In this document: piece by piece, positions 56,260-64,000 of the stretch | Position numbering within the stretch: the stretch's first letter is position 1 | How the letters are laid out: each line of letters starts with the position of its first letter | Origin: Rhizobium grahamii CCGE 502 | Lineage (GTDB): Bacteria > Pseudomonadota > Alphaproteobacteria > Rhizobiales > Rhizobiaceae | DNA length: 64,000 bases | NCBI RefSeq assembly: GCF_000298315.2 | Contig: NZ_AEYE02000014.1 | Span: forward strand, 372,001-436,000 | Direction of reading: 5' to 3' | The notes under the pieces: model-generated | The model's database searches: none | Seen by the model: only the letters and a program-made list of their open reading frames with translations | What the model was told of the DNA's origin: nothing | Translations under genes and position numbers: made by a program

Positions 56260-56757
56260 TCAGCGTCCCGGCAGCATAGTTTCCAGCCGCAGGAACGCGA
56301 TGCGCTCGACCTGAGCGGTGGCCGTTTCGAACTCCTCGTCGCTCGTATTGCCGATGCGCTTTTCGAACGCCGCCAGAATATCGTCCTTGTTCAAGCCCTT
56401 CACAGCAATGATGAACGGAAAGCCGAACTTCTCGACATACGCGGTATTAAGCTCAGTGAAACGGTCGTGCTCCTGCGCATTCAGCCGGTCGAGCCCGGCA
56501 CCCGCCTGCTCCTTCTTGCTGTCCTCGGTCAATTCACCTGCGATCGCGAGGCGTCCTGCAAGATCGGGATGGGCACGCAGCACTCCCAGCCGCTCCTCCG
56601 GGCTCGCCGCCCGGAAGATGGCAACGAGCGCCGTGTGGACACGATCAACCGTCAATTCGTCACCGACGAAGCCATCATCATAGGCACGTTCGGCAATGAA
56701 TGGCGAATGTTCAAAAACACCGCCATAGCGCGATACGAACTCGTCACGCGAAAGCAT
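56260..56757 (-). CDS. uraD: OHCU decarboxylase
   Basis: A 165-residue helical enzyme that decarboxylates 2-oxo-4-hydroxy-4-carboxy-5-ureidoimidazoline to S-allantoin. The catalytic His is H63 in RAHPDLAG, and the C-terminal FPFIIAVKG and EFETATAQVERIA are family motifs. Its ATG overlaps the puuE stop by one base (TGATG). In this operon it comes after puuE and before the mntA-hepT pair. Confidence 0.95.
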   Translation of the reverse strand: MLSRDEFVSRYGGVFEHSPFIAERAYDDGFVGDELTVDRVHTALVAIFRAASPEERLGVLRAHPDLAGRLAIAGELTEDSKKEQAGAGLDRLNAQEHDRFTELNTAYVEKFGFPFIIAVKGLNKDDILAAFEKRIGNTSDEEFETATAQVERIAFLRLETMLPGR

Positions 56758-57680
56758 CAGATCGTCTCCGGCTTATGGTGGGCATGCCAATGTTGCGCGA
56801 TCTCGAGACGCCTGGGGATCCACACCTTATCGTGCTTCAGCACGTACTCCATGAAGCGCTTCAGCGCCGCAGCGCGGCCAGGACGACCAACGAGGCGGCA
56901 ATGCAGACCGACGGACATCATCTTCGGGCTGCCGGCCTTGCCTTCTTCATAGAGCGTATCGAAGGCATCCTTGAGGTAGGTGAAGAACTGATCGCCCGAG
57001 TTGAAGCCTTGGGGCGTCGCGAAACGCATGTCATTGGTCTCGAGCGTATAAGGGATGATCAGGAACGGCTCGTCATCGACACCTTTCACCCAGAACGGCA
57101 GGTCGTCGGCGTAAGAGTCGGAGGAATAAAGAAAACCGCCCTCCTCCATGACGAGGCGCAGCGTGTTGTCGGAGGGCTTGCCTTGGTACATCCCGTAGGG
57201 GCGCTCGCCGGTCAACTCCGTGTGCAGGCGCACGGCTTCCTGGATATGCTTGCGTTCGACGTCTTCCTGAAAGTCCTTGTATTCCAGCCAGCGGTACCCG
57301 TGGCTGGCGATCTCCCAGCCAGCCTCCTTCATGGCCGCGACCGCCTCCGGGTTGCGGGCCATGGCAAGTGTTACGCCATAGACGGTCGCCTGAACCTTGA
57401 GTTCCGTGAACATCCGCCACAGGCGCCAAAAACCGGCGCGCGAGCCATACTCATAGATCGATTCCATGTTCAGGTTGCGCTGGCTCGGCCAAGCGGCGGC
57501 GCCGACGATTTCCGACAACAAATTTTCAGAGGCCGGATCGCCATCGAGAATGCAGCTTTCGCCGCCCTCCTCGTAGTTGATGACAAACTGGACTGCCACA
57601 CGCGCATCGCCCGGCCACTTCGGATCGGGCGTATTGCGTCCATAGCCGACGAGATTGCGCGGATAAGTCTCGGATACCAT
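56757..57680 (-). CDS. puuE: Allantoinase (PuuE, polysaccharide-deacetylase fold)
   Basis: A 307-residue cofactor-independent allantoinase that opens allantoin to allantoate. It has the deacetylase fold with INYEEGGE (about 30-37), ASHGYRWLEY (about 125-134) and GMYQGKPSDNTLRLV, typical of PuuE rather than of AllB. The ATG at 57680 has AAGGTG 6 nt upstream; the longer ORF is not used because MVSETYPRNLVGYGRN is the family N-terminus. It is the first gene of the operon. Confidence 0.94.
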   Translation of the reverse strand: MVSETYPRNLVGYGRNTPDPKWPGDARVAVQFVINYEEGGESCILDGDPASENLLSEIVGAAAWPSQRNLNMESIYEYGSRAGFWRLWRMFTELKVQATVYGVTLAMARNPEAVAAMKEAGWEIASHGYRWLEYKDFQEDVERKHIQEAVRLHTELTGERPYGMYQGKPSDNTLRLVMEEGGFLYSSDSYADDLPFWVKGVDDEPFLIIPYTLETNDMRFATPQGFNSGDQFFTYLKDAFDTLYEEGKAGSPKMMSVGLHCRLVGRPGRAAALKRFMEYVLKHDKVWIPRRLEIAQHWHAHHKPETI

Positions 57681-57779
57681 GAAATCACCTTCCTGAACGT
57701 CGGCGAAACGGTAGCATCCGGAGACGGAATGTCGAGACGGAAAGTACGCAACAGAGTTTTGCCATTGCGGCACAAAGCC

Positions 57780-58502
57780 TTAGGCCAGCGCCGGAACACG
57801 ATCCCTCCGGGCGCTGACTTTGCCCATCGGGTGCAACGAATGCACCCGAAACGGTCCGCCATTCCCCTCTTCGATCATCAAGGCAACGTTGGCAACCTTG
57901 ACGGGATCGGCAAGCACTGGCTCGAAGACGTTGCGAAGCGCGTGTTCGACCCGTGGGATATCGCAATGACTGACAGGGCCGGTCAGCGGCATGTGAAACC
58001 GAAACTCGTCCATCACATAGGGGCTTCCCCAGCGGTGCAGATTAGCGAACTGCGCCGCCGACAGACCGCCCGGATCCGTCCGCTCGATCTCGGCTTCACT
58101 CAGCGGCGCGCGGAAGCGGTCAAACTGCTGAATAACCGAAGAGGCAAGGTAGTGGACGTGCTCGCAGGGCAGCGACGGAGCGAGACTGTAGAATGAACCG
58201 AGCCGCGCCACCTCCAGCCGATTGATGTGAAATGGTGTCAACGTGCCGCAGAAGCGCATAAGATCACGCAGAAGTTGCGCCTCCGTCAAATCAGCGGCCA
58301 GGCGGAAGGGGGCCTTCAGGACGCCATGAAAGCCGTAGCGGCGAGGCATCGCCGTATGGAAGGCGATTTCGTGAATACTCAGGCCGCGAATCGCGGTTGG
58401 CTCAACCACCTCGCCGGAAAACACGTTCCGACCCAACCAATTTGCGGCCACATGCGAGAGCGGATCGCTCGCAGCGGGCGTAAAGCAAATGGCGTAGCGC
58501 AT
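57780..58502 (-). CDS. DUF1045 (2H phosphoesterase-like) protein
   Basis: A 240-residue protein of the DUF1045/TIGR03223 group, a relative of 2H phosphoesterases first found next to phosphonate genes. The opening RYAICFTPAASDPL and RYGFHGVLKAPF near residue 55 are typical. The two H-x-T motifs of the fold are altered here: HGV in the first and HMP (FRFHMPLTG) in the second, as far as I recall the usual HAT and HMT. It may thus lack the phosphoesterase activity. The ATG at 58502 has GGAGGAG 5 nt upstream. It is 99 bp upstream of puuE on the same strand. Confidence 0.85.
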   Translation of the reverse strand: MRYAICFTPAASDPLSHVAANWLGRNVFSGEVVEPTAIRGLSIHEIAFHTAMPRRYGFHGVLKAPFRLAADLTEAQLLRDLMRFCGTLTPFHINRLEVARLGSFYSLAPSLPCEHVHYLASSVIQQFDRFRAPLSEAEIERTDPGGLSAAQFANLHRWGSPYVMDEFRFHMPLTGPVSHCDIPRVEHALRNVFEPVLADPVKVANVALMIEEGNGGPFRVHSLHPMGKVSARRDRVPALA

Positions 58503-58614
58503 CAAATCTCCTCCGTAGACAAACCGCGCCGCCCTCCGTCGGCACCGCGATTGCGCTAGCTGATAGGTGATTTGCGTGACAGATTGACGAAAGGCAGGAA
58601 ATGCTAATTCACGT

Positions 58615-59793
58615 TTAGCGTGAAGCCACATGAATGTGATGGGCAAGCAGGAAGCTTTCAGGCAGCGCAAAGGGCGGCTGCAGGTCGGCCGCGAGATGGA
58701 CGGCAGCCCCCGCCAGACGGTGCGCCAGGCCGAAGCTGACCTTGAAGCCACCAGTCAGTGCGATCAGACTACCGTGGTCGAGGTGTACGCCGATCATCGG
58801 ATCGCGATCGATCGCCTTCGGTCGCAAGCCGGCCCAACGTTCAAGCACAGGCGCTCCTTGCAAGGCCGGCACCAGTTGTCCAGCCGCTTCAAGCAACCCA
58901 TCAAGCTGTCCATCGGTCGAGAACGGCTCGTCGAAGCGATTCTCGCTCGTACTACCGACCGCGACGTGACCGCCCTCGTGCGCAACGACATACAATCCAT
59001 CACGAAAAATCGTCGGCATGGACGGATCAACATCGACCTTCAAGAGCGCCGCCTGCCCCTTGACCGGCTGGCCAAGCGGTTTCGCAAGACCGTGGGAGCG
59101 GCGCCCCAGCAACGGAAAGGATTGATGGCCGGCTGCGACAATGCAGCGGCCGAAAGCAATCTCACCTCTGGGGGTCACTGCTGCGTTGCGGTCAAGATCG
59201 AGATCATCGACCGCAAGGTGCTCGACAATCCGCACATGCCGAGCATCGCGCAACGCGGCCGCCAGGACCGCGATGAGGGAGCGTGGGGCTACTCTGGCGG
59301 CAAGCGTGTCATAGACAAAGCCGCTTTCGCCAGCCGCGGTATCGATCCAGGTCTCCTGGGGAGGCCTGTCGAGCACATGCCAGTGGAAATGCCGCTCCCC
59401 CGCTATCCAGCGCGCTTCCGCGTCCCGCGAATGGCCAAGAGCGATTTCGCGCAGGTGCGGCTTCGGCAGTGGGATGAGGCGCCCCGAGCGTCGGTAGCCG
59501 GCGGAAAGGCCGGTCTGCTGTTCCAGAACCGCGATCTCGGCTTCCAATGAAACCAGGGAATCGAACTGAAACTGCTTCTTCGCATTCCATTTGTCCGGCA
59601 TATGCGGCATCAGCGCGCCGAGCAGGCCGCCACTGGCGCCTTGGCCAAGCCTTCCGGCATCGATGAGCAATGTATCGATGCCCAGACGCTCCGCCTGAAC
59701 CGCCGCCCACAACCCCATGATCCCACCGCCGATGATCAGCAGCGCGGTCGATGATTGACCGGAAGGCAAGGCCGGACTATCGGCTTGTGGCAT
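58615..59793 (-). CDS. FAD-dependent oxidoreductase (MnmC C-domain-like, DAO family)
   Basis: A 392-residue DAO-type flavoprotein. The dinucleotide motif is LLIIGGGIMGLWAA (about 18-31), and GGFKVSFGLAHRLA near the C-terminus is the family's second motif. In E. coli MnmC the FAD domain converts cmnm5s2U to nm5s2U in tRNA and is fused to the MnmD methyltransferase. Here the two are separate and divergent, with start codons overlapping at CATG (59791-59794). The neighbourhood, not a measured activity, suggests this role. Other DAO functions (glycine oxidase-like) are possible. Confidence 0.85.
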   Translation of the reverse strand: MPQADSPALPSGQSSTALLIIGGGIMGLWAAVQAERLGIDTLLIDAGRLGQGASGGLLGALMPHMPDKWNAKKQFQFDSLVSLEAEIAVLEQQTGLSAGYRRSGRLIPLPKPHLREIALGHSRDAEARWIAGERHFHWHVLDRPPQETWIDTAAGESGFVYDTLAARVAPRSLIAVLAAALRDARHVRIVEHLAVDDLDLDRNAAVTPRGEIAFGRCIVAAGHQSFPLLGRRSHGLAKPLGQPVKGQAALLKVDVDPSMPTIFRDGLYVVAHEGGHVAVGSTSENRFDEPFSTDGQLDGLLEAAGQLVPALQGAPVLERWAGLRPKAIDRDPMIGVHLDHGSLIALTGGFKVSFGLAHRLAGAAVHLAADLQPPFALPESFLLAHHIHVASR

Positions 59794-60508
59794 GACAGAT
59801 ACGGATCCTGAACACAGTGCTGGCGCCCATCAGCCGCTTGAATGGCGCGACGGCGATATGCCCTATTCACCGGCCTTTGGCGACCACTTTTATTGCCAGA
59901 CCGACGGCCGGCTGGAATGTGGACACGTCTTCCTCGCCGGCAACGGCCTGCCGCAGCGTTGGCAGGACCAAAGCCATTTCCTGATCGGTGAGCTCGGCTT
60001 TGGTACGGGTCTGAACTTTGCTGAGACATGGCGGCAGTGGAAACTCAACCGGCTCGACGGGCAGCGACTGCACTTCATGTCGTTCGAACTCTATCCGATG
60101 CGGCGGCGGGAAATCGACCGCGCGCTTTCGCACTGGGGCGAAATCGATGCCGAACGGCTGGCCTTGACCGCGGCCTGGCCGGAAACACCAACGGCAACCG
60201 TCTCCTTACGACTGGATGAACAGACGTCACTCAGCGTCGTCCGCGGCAATGCCCTCGACGAGGTCGGAGCTGCTCAGGCAGGCTTCGATGCGTGGTATCT
60301 TGACGGCTTCGCCCCATCGCGCAATGCCGACATGTGGTCTGCGGAACTGATGCGCCTCGTCTATGAAAAGTCAAGGATCAACGGAACCTTTGCGACTTAT
60401 GCGGCCGCCGGTTTCGTCCGGCGCAACCTAATCGCGGCGGGCTTCACCGTCGAACGCCGCAGCGGCTTTGCGGGAAAGCGCGAGATGCTCTGCGGCATCA
60501 AGTCCTAG
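59792..60508 (+). CDS. mnmD: tRNA 5-methylaminomethyl-2-thiouridine methyltransferase (MnmD)
   Basis: A 238-residue SAM-dependent methyltransferase that makes mnm5s2U at the wobble position of tRNA. It has the DUF752/MnmD signatures GELGFGTGLNFAETW (about 68-82) and DAWYLDGFAPSRNADMWS (about 165-182). The start codon overlaps that of the divergent FAD protein gene, so each promoter must lie inside the other coding region or the starts are further in. It overlaps the convergent kinase gene by 11 bp. Confidence 0.92.
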   Translation: MTDTDPEHSAGAHQPLEWRDGDMPYSPAFGDHFYCQTDGRLECGHVFLAGNGLPQRWQDQSHFLIGELGFGTGLNFAETWRQWKLNRLDGQRLHFMSFELYPMRRREIDRALSHWGEIDAERLALTAAWPETPTATVSLRLDEQTSLSVVRGNALDEVGAAQAGFDAWYLDGFAPSRNADMWSAELMRLVYEKSRINGTFATYAAAGFVRRNLIAAGFTVERRSGFAGKREMLCGIKS

Positions 60509-63347
60509 AGTAACCCGCCTCTCGCTCGTTCTTGCCCAGCCACAATTCCAATTTCTCTTGGAGCAACTCGGGGCTGATCGGCTTCGATAGGTAATCATCC
60601 ATGCCTGCATCGATGCAACGCTCGCGGTCGGCGTCCAGCGCATGCGCCGTCACCCCGATGATCGGCACGCGATGGCTCTTGCCGCCCTCTCGTTCGCGTA
60701 TCGCGCGCGTCGCATCATGGCCGTTCATCACGGGCATCGAAACGTCCATCATGATGATCCGCGGCGAAAGGCGGCCCCAGGCCTCCACGGCCTCTTGGCC
60801 GTTATTGACGACGAGAAAGCTGAGGCCGGTTTCCTGCAATATCTGCGTGAAGACAATCTGGTTCACTTCATTGTCTTCCGCGACCAGCACGTCGATAAAC
60901 TCCGCCAGCGTTCTTTCTTCCGCCACAGGGCGCATCGGCGTAGCGATCTCCTGCCCGGCAGCCAAAATAGCCGCCGCCGGGATCTTCTTCGTCCGGCTCG
61001 CACGCACGACGTCGACGAGGGTGTTCCGCATCACATTGGCCCGCGCTGGCTTCATCAGATAAGCCTGGCCGTTAAGGGCCGCGAACTCTTTCTCGGTGCC
61101 GGAAATGTCCATCGAGGTGAGAAAGATGATCGGCAGACGTTCGAAGCGGCGATCGGTCCGTAGCTTTCGTGCGATCTCAGCGCCGTTCATACCGGGGATC
61201 TGGTAATCAAGCACGACCGCATCGATCTCGATGCCAAGCTCATCCGCCATATCGAGAACGGCAAATGCTCCTGGACCATCTTCGGCAGCGGCGCCATCGA
61301 AACCCCAGAGAGCCAATTGCTCGGTCAATATCTGGCGATTGACCGTGTTGTCGTCCACGAGGAGGACGCGTGCTCCCCTGACATTCACAGGCAGGGGTTT
61401 GGGAGCCAGTCGCGCCGCAGCGACGACGAAAGGCAGGTTCACGGTAAAGACCGACCCCTCCCCTGGCTGACTGTCGACCTCGAGATAGCCGCCGAACAGG
61501 TCGACCAGCCCTGCGGTGATCGCAAGTCCGAGTCCGGTTCCTTCGTGGCGTCGTGTCGAGGATGAATCGATCTGCGAGAACTTGTCGAAAATGGACTCCA
61601 GCTTATCGCGCGGAATGCCGATGCCGGTATCCTCGATCCGAACACACGCCATGATTTCGTCTTCAGCGCCCAGTACGAAGCCTACGTCCACCAGAACGTG
61701 GCCGCGCTCGGTGAATTTCACTGCGTTGCCGACGAGATTGGTGATGATCTGGCGGAACCGGCCCGCATCGCCAATCACTGCGGAAGGCAAGTCGGGGGCC
61801 GCGCGAACCAACAGCTCGATGTTCTTTTCCGCTGCCGGCGACGATAGGAGGGTCGCGACGTCCTCGATCGCCTCGACCAGATCGAACGTCGTGCGCCGGA
61901 GGGTCATCTGCCCCGCATCGATCTTCGAGAAGTCGAGAATATCATTGATGATCGTCACCAGCGCATTGCCCGATTTGACGATGATGTCGACAAAGGTTTT
62001 CTGACGGGTATCGAGATCGGTCTTCGCCAGCAATTCAGCCATGCCGAGAACGCCGTTCATCGGCGTGCGGATCTCATGGCTCATGTTGGCGAGGAACTCC
62101 GACTTGACGCGATCGGCAGCCTCAGCACGAGACAGCAGACGCTCGAGCTCGGCCTCGCGCTGCTTCGCTTCGGTGACGTCGGTGAACAGTGCGATCCAAT
62201 GCTGCCGCTCGCTGATAGTAGCGTCCAGATTGACCCACCGCTCTCCGGCGACATGGAACGGCGTAGAGATCGGCTTCTTGGCGGCGATGTTGTCGCGCCA
62301 ACCGGTAAGGATCTCGTCCTCCTGACCGTGGAAATCTCCTCGCTGGGCGCAGAACTGGAAGAGATCGATCCATCCCCGGCCAACGGCAAGGTATTCCGGC
62401 GGAATGGCAAGGATGTCACTGAGCGGGTTGCTGGCAAGCAGGATATTGCCGTCCTGAACAATCAGCAACCCCTGCGACATCGCCCTCGTCGCATCATCCA
62501 TCAAGTCCCCGAGACGCGCGAGAGCCGCCCGCGTCTCATGGATTTCCTTCTCGCGCTGACGGACAGCAGTGACATCGGCATAGGACAGCAGCACGCGTCC
62601 GTTGGAAAGTCGGCGCCCCTCGAAGAGAACCCGCTTGCCATTGACCCAGCCGAGCTCCACCGGCTGCTCTTGTTCCGCAGCGACAAAATGTGCCTCGCGT
62701 CGGGCAAAAATCTGCTCCGGCGTCAGCCTGTCACCGTACCGTCCGAGCTGGTGGTTGCGACGGATGACGTCGATGAAGGCCCAGCCGTCGAAGCGGTCGT
62801 CGCGCGGCAGATCCCAGACCTCGTAGAACTCGTCGTTGGCGTAGAGAACATCGCGCGCGTCGTCGAGGATCATGACGCCGACAGGAAGAGCGCGGAGAAT
62901 GCTTTGCAGGTCCTCGGCCAGAGCCTGGCTGCGTGCTACCTCGGATGCCAATGGTGTCGGAATGGCGATCGACCGGTCGCCATTGTTGCGTGGAACCTTC
63001 CTTTCGAAGATGCCTAGGACATAAACGCGGCCTTCAGACGGCGAGAAGCTCTCGATCCGCGCACGCCGGTGCTCGACGCCACCGGCGTCGAAACAAACAG
63101 CGCTTTCCTCGCTTGCGAAGACGAGAGCTCGCCTCTCCTTGTCCTCGCGAGCCTCCTCCTCCGGTGTATCGATAAGTTCGCGGCTGCGGCGACCGATGAA
63201 ATCGGAGATCGCCTTTCCGAAGAAGGACGCATAGGCCTCGTTGACCGCCACATAGCGCAGCTCGCTGTTCTTGACGTAGGCCGGGCAATCCAGATCCGCG
63301 ATCCGGCGGCAGGCCAGTTCGAGAAGGTCCCCGTTCGACGTCAACAC
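60498..63347 (-). CDS. Hybrid sensor histidine kinase with two receiver domains
   Basis: A 949-residue cytoplasmic hybrid kinase without a membrane segment. It has three PAS-like domains (about 10-115, 145-265, 285-395), HisKA with the phosphoryl His H424 in NMSHEIRTPM, an HATPase with N541, DTGIGIP (573-579) and GTGLGLAI, receiver 1 (about 660-785; D714, K766) and receiver 2 (about 818-935; D868, SKPI at 921-924). All catalytic residues are present. There is no response regulator or HPt gene next to it, so the output partner is elsewhere. The inputs of the PAS domains are unknown. Confidence 0.95.
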   Translation of the reverse strand: MLTSNGDLLELACRRIADLDCPAYVKNSELRYVAVNEAYASFFGKAISDFIGRRSRELIDTPEEEAREDKERRALVFASEESAVCFDAGGVEHRRARIESFSPSEGRVYVLGIFERKVPRNNGDRSIAIPTPLASEVARSQALAEDLQSILRALPVGVMILDDARDVLYANDEFYEVWDLPRDDRFDGWAFIDVIRRNHQLGRYGDRLTPEQIFARREAHFVAAEQEQPVELGWVNGKRVLFEGRRLSNGRVLLSYADVTAVRQREKEIHETRAALARLGDLMDDATRAMSQGLLIVQDGNILLASNPLSDILAIPPEYLAVGRGWIDLFQFCAQRGDFHGQEDEILTGWRDNIAAKKPISTPFHVAGERWVNLDATISERQHWIALFTDVTEAKQREAELERLLSRAEAADRVKSEFLANMSHEIRTPMNGVLGMAELLAKTDLDTRQKTFVDIIVKSGNALVTIINDILDFSKIDAGQMTLRRTTFDLVEAIEDVATLLSSPAAEKNIELLVRAAPDLPSAVIGDAGRFRQIITNLVGNAVKFTERGHVLVDVGFVLGAEDEIMACVRIEDTGIGIPRDKLESIFDKFSQIDSSSTRRHEGTGLGLAITAGLVDLFGGYLEVDSQPGEGSVFTVNLPFVVAAARLAPKPLPVNVRGARVLLVDDNTVNRQILTEQLALWGFDGAAAEDGPGAFAVLDMADELGIEIDAVVLDYQIPGMNGAEIARKLRTDRRFERLPIIFLTSMDISGTEKEFAALNGQAYLMKPARANVMRNTLVDVVRASRTKKIPAAAILAAGQEIATPMRPVAEERTLAEFIDVLVAEDNEVNQIVFTQILQETGLSFLVVNNGQEAVEAWGRLSPRIIMMDVSMPVMNGHDATRAIREREGGKSHRVPIIGVTAHALDADRERCIDAGMDDYLSKPISPELLQEKLELWLGKNEREAGYSRT

Positions 63348-63617
63348 TGTTCCCCGGTCAAGAGTGGCTTATTCATCGAACGACAATAGATGCACCCTCT
63401 TTAACAACGCATTAACCATGATTCCCCGGCGGCGGAGAATAGGTCGCAAGCTTTCCAAACCCGGTCGTCCGCCGATGCGGACGGGGCAAGCAAACATCTC
63501 GGAACTGTGGTATAGTTTCACTCGTTTCTACGAGGAACTCGTTCAGTTGGCCCGTATACCCGAACGGTTTCGCCTGACGGCTTCGAGAATAGGCTTCGTC
63601 TACGAAAGGAGACGATC

Positions 63618-64000
63618 ATGTCCGTACTTCATAAAAGCATGGCGGCGGGCTTCATGGCATTGACCCTGGCGAGTGCGCCCGTCATCCCGGCAGCGCCTGC
63701 AAACGCCAACAGTGACTTCTGGGGCGGCGTCGCCGCCGGAGCCGTTGGCGGCATCCTGCTGTCTCAGGTCGCCAGGCCCTATCCGTATTACGGCTACGGC
63801 TACCCCGGCCCCTACTACGGCGGCGGCTACTACAGACCGTATTATCGGCCTAACTACGCGTACGGGGCATATTATGGTGGGTACCGGCCTTACTACCGCC
63901 CGTACTACAGGCCTTACTACAGAAGCTATTACCGGCCCTACTACTCGAACTCCTACTACGCGCCGCGCTGCCATATCGAATGGCGTCGCAGCGGTTGGGG
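63618..64000 (+). CDS. Tyrosine-rich exported protein (3' end outside the window)
   Basis: The open frame from ATG 63618 (AAAGGAG 6 nt upstream) runs off the window edge with no stop, giving at least 127 residues. It has a signal peptide (about 1-31, ending PANA), a Gly/Ala-rich segment (FWGGVAAGAVGGILLSQ), and then a long tract of Tyr, Gly, Pro and Arg with repeated YYRPYY units, ending in RCHIEWRRSGW. Similar glycine/tyrosine-rich envelope proteins occur in rhizobia with no known function. They may bind surfaces or metals, or resemble BA14K-type lectins; neither is shown. Confidence 0.8.
   Translation, partial: MSVLHKSMAAGFMALTLASAPVIPAAPANANSDFWGGVAAGAVGGILLSQVARPYPYYGYGYPGPYYGGGYYRPYYRPNYAYGAYYGGYRPYYRPYYRPYYRSYYRPYYSNSYYAPRCHIEWRRSGW

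Overview
The window is about 64 kb of GC-rich, densely coded bacterial chromosome (or chromid). It reads as a member of the Rhizobiaceae, most likely Ensifer/Sinorhizobium or a close Rhizobium relative. The markers are a choline importer choXWV whose binding protein keeps the S. meliloti ChoX aromatic box, a NolR-like ArsR regulator, a BacA/SbmA-family peptide transporter, and the operon bdhA-xdhA-xdhB, which is known from S. meliloti. I saw no rRNA, tRNA, CRISPR array, prophage or intact insertion sequence. The only clear decay is a one-base frameshift in a small cupin gene at 49886-50280.

Layout. 1-3.7 kb: a LuxR solo, then on the minus strand thymidine kinase followed by a coiled-coil protein and a DUF2333 membrane protein. 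4-8.1 kb: choXWV, a HugZ-like haem/flavin-fold protein and the NolR-like regulator. 8.3-17.2 kb: omega-aminotransferase, branched-chain amino acid binding protein, adenine deaminase, alpha-glucosidase, KDG kinase and a GT4 glycosyltransferase. 17.2-21.7 kb: exported esterase divergent from an OhrR-type redox regulator, then der, a YfgM-like protein and an NnrU-like protein. 21.8-28.6 kb: deacetylase, DUF2277, bacA, MFS transporter, PadR regulator, a second-type methionine aminopeptidase gene and a luciferase-like monooxygenase. 28.7-31.4 kb: an ECF42 sigma factor operon (YciI, ECF, SRPBCC, DoxX). 31.6-37.1 kb: MYG1, an SDR, an exported glycosidase-like protein, an acyltransferase and a lone HNH-like protein. 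37.2-48.8 kb: glpK, bdhA-xdhAB, regulators, and puuD-lipoprotein-guaD. 48.9-54.6 kb: two LysR regulators, each divergent from oxidoreductase genes, and a lactate dehydrogenase-like flavoprotein. 54.7-58.5 kb: puuE-uraD-[mntA-hepT]-allA-uraH and a DUF1045 protein. 58.6-64 kb: split MnmC halves, a large hybrid histidine kinase and a tyrosine-rich exported protein cut by the window edge.

The strongest theme is purine catabolism. Ade (adenine to hypoxanthine), GuaD (guanine to xanthine), XdhAB (to urate), PuuD (to 5-hydroxyisourate), UraH, UraD (to allantoin), PuuE (to allantoate) and AllA (ureidoglycolate to glyoxylate and urea) are spread over three clusters here. XdhC and the allantoate-processing enzymes are not in the window. 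A HepT/MntA toxin-antitoxin pair sits inside the allantoin operon. It and the OhrR-esterase region with three operator-like repeats are the most interesting observations. I found no clearly new multi-gene system and do not claim one.
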